This document shows positions 60,388 through 64,000 of a stretch of DNA of 64,000 nucleotides, in pieces (within the stretch, counting starts at the first letter, position 1; the number at the start of each line of letters is the position of its first letter). The stretch is from UBA9620 sp965220695 (GTDB lineage Bacteria > Acidobacteriota > Vicinamibacteria > Vicinamibacterales > UBA8438). The position numbers and the translations under genes were made by a program. The notes beneath the pieces are model-generated. The model did no database searches. It worked only from the letters and a program-made list of their open reading frames with translations, and was not told where the DNA came from. Location of the stretch: the NCBI GenBank assembly GCA_965220695.1, contig OZ244838.1, forward strand, positions 4,960,001 through 5,024,000, given 5' to 3'.

Positions 60388-61287
60388 GTGAGGCCGGAGG
60401 TGCGGGCGATGCAGGCGGCGATGGAGCGAGAGGGGTACATCGCCGAGCCGGCCATCGCCACCGCGGTCTTCCTGGCTCGCACGATGCGCAAGCCGCTCCT
60501 CATCGAGGGGGACGCCGGCGTGGGCAAGACCGAGATCGCCAAGGTGCTGGCGAGGATCCTGGAAACAGAGCTGATCAGGCTGCAGTGCTATGAGGGGATC
60601 GACGTCAACACCGCGCTGTACGAGTGGAACTACCAGCGGCAGATGCTGCGCCTCCGCATCGCGGGAACGGAGGGCCGGGAACCGGCGCAGACCGAGCAGA
60701 TGATCTTCAGCCGCGACTGCCTGCTGGAACGCCCGCTGCTGCGCGCCATCACCTGCCGCGACGCCCCGCCGGTCCTTCTGATCGACGAAATCGATCGGGC
60801 CGACGACGGCTTCGAGGCCTTCCTGCTGGAGATCCTCTCCGACTTCCAGGTGACGATTCCCGAGCTCGGCGCCATCGCCGCCACGCACGTGCCGTACGCC
60901 GTGCTGACGTCGAACCGCACTCGCGAGATCGGCGACGCGCTGCGCCGCCGGTGCTTCTACCTCTACATCGAGCACCCGTCGCTGGAGAAGGAGGTTCGCA
61001 TCATCCGCTCCAGGGTGCCGGAGGTCATGGACGGGTTGGCCCGGGAAATAGCAGCGGTCATGCAGGCGTTCCGCGGACGCCGTCTGCACAAGGCGCCGGG
61101 CGTCGCCGAGACGCTGGACTGGACCCGGGCCTTGATGGCGCTGCGATACGAATGTCTCGACGCCGATGTGGTGGAGGAGACGATCGGGTGCATTCTGAAG
61201 GACCAGCACGACGTGCAGGACGTGACCGCGCAAGAGGTCGAGTCGCTGCTCGCCGACGCGCGATCACCGGGCGGCGCCGATGGATGA
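60388..61287 (+). CDS. coxD: MoxR-type AAA+ ATPase (CoxD)
   Basis: 299 residues from a GTG 1 nt after the previous stop. Walker A LLIEGDAGVGKTEIAKVLA, Walker B PPVLLIDEIDRADDGFEAFL, sensor ATHVPYAVLTSNRTREIGDA and arginine finger LRRRCFYLYIEHP. CoxD is the membrane-associated chaperone that helps build the Cu-S-Mo centre of aerobic CO dehydrogenase. The VWA partner follows with an 8-nt overlap, as in all cox clusters. Confidence 0.88.
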   Translation: MRPEVRAMQAAMEREGYIAEPAIATAVFLARTMRKPLLIEGDAGVGKTEIAKVLARILETELIRLQCYEGIDVNTALYEWNYQRQMLRLRIAGTEGREPAQTEQMIFSRDCLLERPLLRAITCRDAPPVLLIDEIDRADDGFEAFLLEILSDFQVTIPELGAIAATHVPYAVLTSNRTREIGDALRRRCFYLYIEHPSLEKEVRIIRSRVPEVMDGLAREIAAVMQAFRGRRLHKAPGVAETLDWTRALMALRYECLDADVVEETIGCILKDQHDVQDVTAQEVESLLADARSPGGADG

Positions 61288-62410
61288 CCGCGACGTCGCG
61301 GAACGGCTGGCCCGCTTCGCAGGTCGGCTGCGGGAACGGGGCGTCGGCGTCTCCGTGAGCGACGAGATCGACGGCGCGTCCGCGCTCCTGCTCGTGGATC
61401 TCGGCGACCGCGACGAAGTCCGTTATGCGCTGCGCACCGCGCTGAAGGTCCGACGGTCCGACTGGGACACGTTCGACGAGTTGTTTCGCGGCTTCTGGGC
61501 CGCTGAAGACACGCCGGCCCGCCCCCCGGAGCAGCCCGCGCGGGCGCGCTCCGACCGGCGCGGCCCGCCCACCCGGTTGCACTGGATGCAGGCGCTCGGG
61601 CTGCCCGAGGGTGAACCTGGACGCGAATCGGCCACCGGAGATCTGCCGGGCTACTCGGCTGACAGGCTCTTGCGCCGCAAGCCGTTCGACGACTGGTGCG
61701 CGGACGATCTGGCCGCCATGGAGCGGTTGCTGGCGCGGGTGGCGCGCCGGCTGGCGTCCCGGCCGAGCCGCCGCCTGGTTCCGGTCCGTGGTCGGGGCCG
61801 GGTGGATCTGCGACGCAGCTTCCGCCGCGCGGTGGGAAGCGGAGGCGAGTTCCTCTCGCTGGCGCGGCGGGACCGCGCCGTGGAGAAGCCGGACGTGGTG
61901 CTGCTCTGCGACACCAGCGGCTCGATGGATCCGCACACCCGTTTTCTGCTGACCTTCGCGCTGTCCCTCAAGCGCGTCGTGAGACGTTGCGAGGTCTTCG
62001 CGTTCAACACCTCGCTGACCCGGTTGACGCCGTGGCTGATACCCGGGAAGATCGGTCCCACCCTGGATCGTCTGGCCGCCGGCGTACCCGACTGGTCCGG
62101 CGGAACCCGCATCGGCGCCAGTCTGGACGAGTTCGTCACGCGGTATCTGGATACGCTCGTGAGCGCGAAGACCGTCGTCGTGGTGCTCAGCGACGGGCTG
62201 GACCTGGACGGTCCCGCGGTGCTGGCCGGGGCGATGCGCGCCATCCAGGCAAAGGCGCGGAAGGTGATCTGGCTGAACCCGCTGCTTGGCGACCCGCGCT
62301 ACCGGCCGGAGGCGCGCGGGATGAAGGCCGCCCTTCCCTTCGTCGAGCATTTCGTTCCGGCGCACAACCTGGAATCACTCGAGCGGCTGTTGCCGCTCCT
62401 GGTTGCTTGA
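61280..62410 (+). CDS. coxE: VWA-domain protein (CoxE)
   Basis: 376 residues. An N-terminal helical part (ERLARFAGRLRERGVGVSVS), an Arg/Pro-rich linker and a VWA domain with the MIDAS D-T-S-G-S-M (VVLLCDTSGSMDPHTRFLLT), VFAFNTSLTRLTPWL and WSGGTRIGASLDEFVTRYL, then KTVVVVLSDGLDLDGPAVLA. CoxE acts with the MoxR ATPase during cofactor assembly. Overlaps both neighbours by 8 nt. Confidence 0.88.
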   Translation: MDDRDVAERLARFAGRLRERGVGVSVSDEIDGASALLLVDLGDRDEVRYALRTALKVRRSDWDTFDELFRGFWAAEDTPARPPEQPARARSDRRGPPTRLHWMQALGLPEGEPGRESATGDLPGYSADRLLRRKPFDDWCADDLAAMERLLARVARRLASRPSRRLVPVRGRGRVDLRRSFRRAVGSGGEFLSLARRDRAVEKPDVVLLCDTSGSMDPHTRFLLTFALSLKRVVRRCEVFAFNTSLTRLTPWLIPGKIGPTLDRLAAGVPDWSGGTRIGASLDEFVTRYLDTLVSAKTVVVVLSDGLDLDGPAVLAGAMRAIQAKARKVIWLNPLLGDPRYRPEARGMKAALPFVEHFVPAHNLESLERLLPLLVA

Positions 62411-63056
62411 TTTGGGTATCCCGATAGAGAAGAACTTCGTCATCAACGCCGCCCCGCGGGAGGTGTGGGCGTTTCTCACCGATCCGTCCAAGGTGGCGGG
62501 TTGCCTGCCCGGCGCCGCGATCACCGGACAGGTCGACGAGCGGACGCACGCCGGCACGATCGCCATCAAGGTGGGGCCGGTCTCGGCCCGTTACAAGGGG
62601 ACGGTGCGCTTCGAGCGGCTGGACCAGGAGGAGGGCGTGGCCGAGATCGCCGCGGCCGGCCAGGACGTGCGCGGCAAGGGCGGCGCCGACATGCGCATGA
62701 CGAGTCGCATCATCGAGCGCGGCCCCGCCGAAACCGAAGTGACCGTGACGTCGACCGTGAACGTCACCGGCATCCTGGCGCAGTTCGGCCGGGGGATGAT
62801 CCAGGACCTCAGCGACCAGATGTTCCGGCAGTTCACCGATGCGATGCGGGCCGCGCTGGAGTCGGCGGCCGACCGGCCGGCCGCGGATCGCCCGGGGGCG
62901 GAATCTCCCGGCGGCGACGCGATCGACGCGGTTTCTCTCGGCGCCAAGGTTGGCGGGCGAGCACTTGGTCGAGTAGTGCGGCGGCCAGGCTTCTGGTTGA
63001 CCGCCGTCATCGTGGCGGCTGCGATCCTCTGGCTGCTATACTCGCGGCTGTCGTGA
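62403..63056 (+). CDS. coxG: SRPBCC protein with C-terminal membrane anchor (CoxG)
   Basis: 217 residues starting with TTG inside the end of coxE. NFVINAAPREVWAFLTDPSK and VAGCLPGAAI, then IKVGPVSARYKGTVRFERLD are the CoxG SRPBCC landmarks. A C-terminal helix (GFWLTAVIVAAAILWLLYSR) anchors it to the membrane. CoxG recruits CO dehydrogenase to the membrane in known systems. A linker rich in Ala/Pro/Asp separates the two parts. Confidence 0.86.
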   Translation: MLDLGIPIEKNFVINAAPREVWAFLTDPSKVAGCLPGAAITGQVDERTHAGTIAIKVGPVSARYKGTVRFERLDQEEGVAEIAAAGQDVRGKGGADMRMTSRIIERGPAETEVTVTSTVNVTGILAQFGRGMIQDLSDQMFRQFTDAMRAALESAADRPAADRPGAESPGGDAIDAVSLGAKVGGRALGRVVRRPGFWLTAVIVAAAILWLLYSRLS

Positions 63057-63107
63057 GATCTCCGCGGGCTGCTTCCGCCATAGGGTGGATTATTAAGGAG
63101 CGTCCCA

Positions 63108-63980
63108 ATGATTCCGTCGGCATTCGACTACCACGCACCGGGCACGCTTGAGGAAGCGGTGGCGCTGCTCGAACGTCACGGGGACGAGGCGAAGGTGCTG
63201 TCCGGGGGCCAGAGCCTCCTGCCACTGCTCAAGCTCCGGCTCGGTGACGCCGGCCACCTGGTGGACATCGGGCGCATCCCGGGGCTCGCGGGCATCACGG
63301 AGGCGGACGGCTACCTGAGAATCGGCGGCGCTACGCGCGAAGCAGATCTGGAACGCTCGGATCTCGTTTGCGAGAAGTACCCGATTCTGCTGGACACCGC
63401 CGCCGTCATTGCCGACCCGCTGGTGCGCAACCGCGCCACGGTGGGCGGCAACCTGGCCCACGGCGATCCGGCCAACGACCACCCGGCGACGATGCTCGCG
63501 CTCGAGGCGGAAGTGGTGGCGCGAGGTCGCGACGGCGAGCGCACCATTCCGATCACGCGCTTCTTCACCGGACTCTTCGCCACCGCGCTGGCGCCAACCG
63601 AAATCCTCACCGAAATCAGGATCCCCATCCCGCCGTCGCGAAGCGGCGGCGCCTACGTCAAGCTCGAGCGCAAGGTGGGGGACTTTGCCACCGCCGCCGC
63701 GGCGGTGCAGGTCACGCTCGGCGGGCAGGGCGAGATTACGCGGATCGGGATCGGTCTCACCAACGCCGGCCCGACGCCGATCAAGGCGACAGCGGCAGAA
63801 GCGTATCTCCTGGGGCGACGGCCGGACGCCGAGGTTGTCGCCGAGGCCGCACGGCTGGCCGCCGACGCCGCGTCACCGAGCGCCGACCGGCGCGGTTCGA
63901 CGGAGTACAAGCGCGACATGGCGCGCGTGCTGACCGGCCGGGCGATCAACAGGGCGGTGCAGCGGGCGGGAGGGCAGTAG
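63108..63980 (+). CDS. coxM: FAD-binding medium subunit of a CO dehydrogenase/xanthine dehydrogenase-type enzyme
   Basis: 290 residues after AAGGAG 7 nt upstream. FAD pyrophosphate loop KVLSGGQSLLPLLKLRLGDA and IGGATREADLERSDLV, then NRATVGGNLAHGDPANDHPA, the second FAD loop. The C-terminal domain (GGAYVKLERKVGDFATAAAA, NAGPTPIKATAAEAYLLG) is complete. This subunit passes electrons from the 2Fe-2S subunit to the acceptor. It is placed after the maturation genes with a 51-nt gap, and the next gene starts 2 nt after its stop. CO dehydrogenase is favoured by the neighbouring coxDEG genes. Confidence 0.88.
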   Translation: MIPSAFDYHAPGTLEEAVALLERHGDEAKVLSGGQSLLPLLKLRLGDAGHLVDIGRIPGLAGITEADGYLRIGGATREADLERSDLVCEKYPILLDTAAVIADPLVRNRATVGGNLAHGDPANDHPATMLALEAEVVARGRDGERTIPITRFFTGLFATALAPTEILTEIRIPIPPSRSGGAYVKLERKVGDFATAAAAVQVTLGGQGEITRIGIGLTNAGPTPIKATAAEAYLLGRRPDAEVVAEAARLAADAASPSADRRGSTEYKRDMARVLTGRAINRAVQRAGGQ

Positions 63981-63982
63981 GC

Positions 63983-64000
63983 ATGGCGACACATGACGTT
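63983..64000 (+). CDS. Start of the next gene, probably the 2Fe-2S small subunit
   Basis: Only MATHDV is inside the window. Position and 2-nt spacing fit the small iron-sulfur subunit (coxS) that normally follows coxM; this is inferred from gene order only. Confidence 0.45.

Noticed and set aside
1..64000. tRNA or rRNA genes and a tRNA attachment site for the integrases
   Set aside because: None recognised by eye; the integrase relics do not abut any tRNA-like sequence I could find.

Overview
The window is about 65% GC and gene-dense, with few regulatory signals that can be read directly. Two intact copies and several remnants of large MacB/FtsX-type 'ADOP' permeases, a PQQ-dependent dehydrogenase, paralogous secreted proteins carrying a W-E-G-D-T-L-V-V motif, a large TonB receptor and an aerobic CO-dehydrogenase-type (cox) cluster suggest a member of the Acidobacteriota, perhaps Vicinamibacteria-like. 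That assignment is an inference from gene content; no rRNA or tRNA gene is visible.

Layout. 1-987: 3' end of a quinoprotein dehydrogenase. About 1.0-24.5 kb: an accretion island of integrase relics, IS1634/IS1380 debris, an IS1182-like copy, two abutting IS630 elements, a relaxase relic and an IS21 element with a zinc-finger passenger gene. It carries two candidate defence cassettes. The first (4.17-13.86 kb) is a tightly coupled operon of a DruA-like (DUF4338) protein, a P-loop ATPase, an unrecognised protein and a 1592-residue protein that combines a DptH-like middle region, a PD-(D/E)xK-like motif and a RuvB-like AAA+ module. The second (18.04-20.06 kb) is a lower-GC trio of a DGQHR (DndB-like) protein, a GIY-YIG nuclease and a small protein with an R-x4-H motif. 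24.2-32.7 kb: slipin, small membrane proteins, cysteine dioxygenase, secreted proteins and permease remnants. 33-36.4 kb: a type IIG (MmeI-like) restriction-methylase. 36.4-45 kb: an intact ADOP permease, broken genes, a frameshifted retropepsin-like/SEC-C gene, a TlpA-like thioredoxin and a TonB receptor. 45.3-47.4 kb: an AAA ATPase/DUF4276 (Toprim-like) pair, a third candidate defence module. 47.5-54 kb: IS66, a fumarase fragment, an amidohydrolase and membrane proteins. 54.2-56.8 kb: a second intact ADOP permease. 57.7-64 kb: cox maturation genes (XdhC, MocA-like, XdhC-YHS, CoxD-type MoxR, CoxE, CoxG) leading into the FAD subunit and the start of the next gene.

Cross-cutting themes. (1) The same short stretch of an integrase N-terminus appears at four sites, and the same short stretch of a type IIG methylase C-terminus appears at three sites besides the intact gene. 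(2) A palindromic MITE-like repeat family is scattered from 32 to 58 kb. (3) At least two otherwise good genes (DruA-like, retropepsin/SEC-C) are broken by a single missing base in a run of identical bases, so either recent decay or uncorrected assembly errors must be considered.

How the genes work together. The DruA-like operon looks translationally coupled throughout (ATGA overlap, 8-nt overlap, 1-nt gap), which implies a multi-protein complex. The cox genes form a coupled maturation block for a molybdenum hydroxylase whose large subunit should lie just beyond the right edge.
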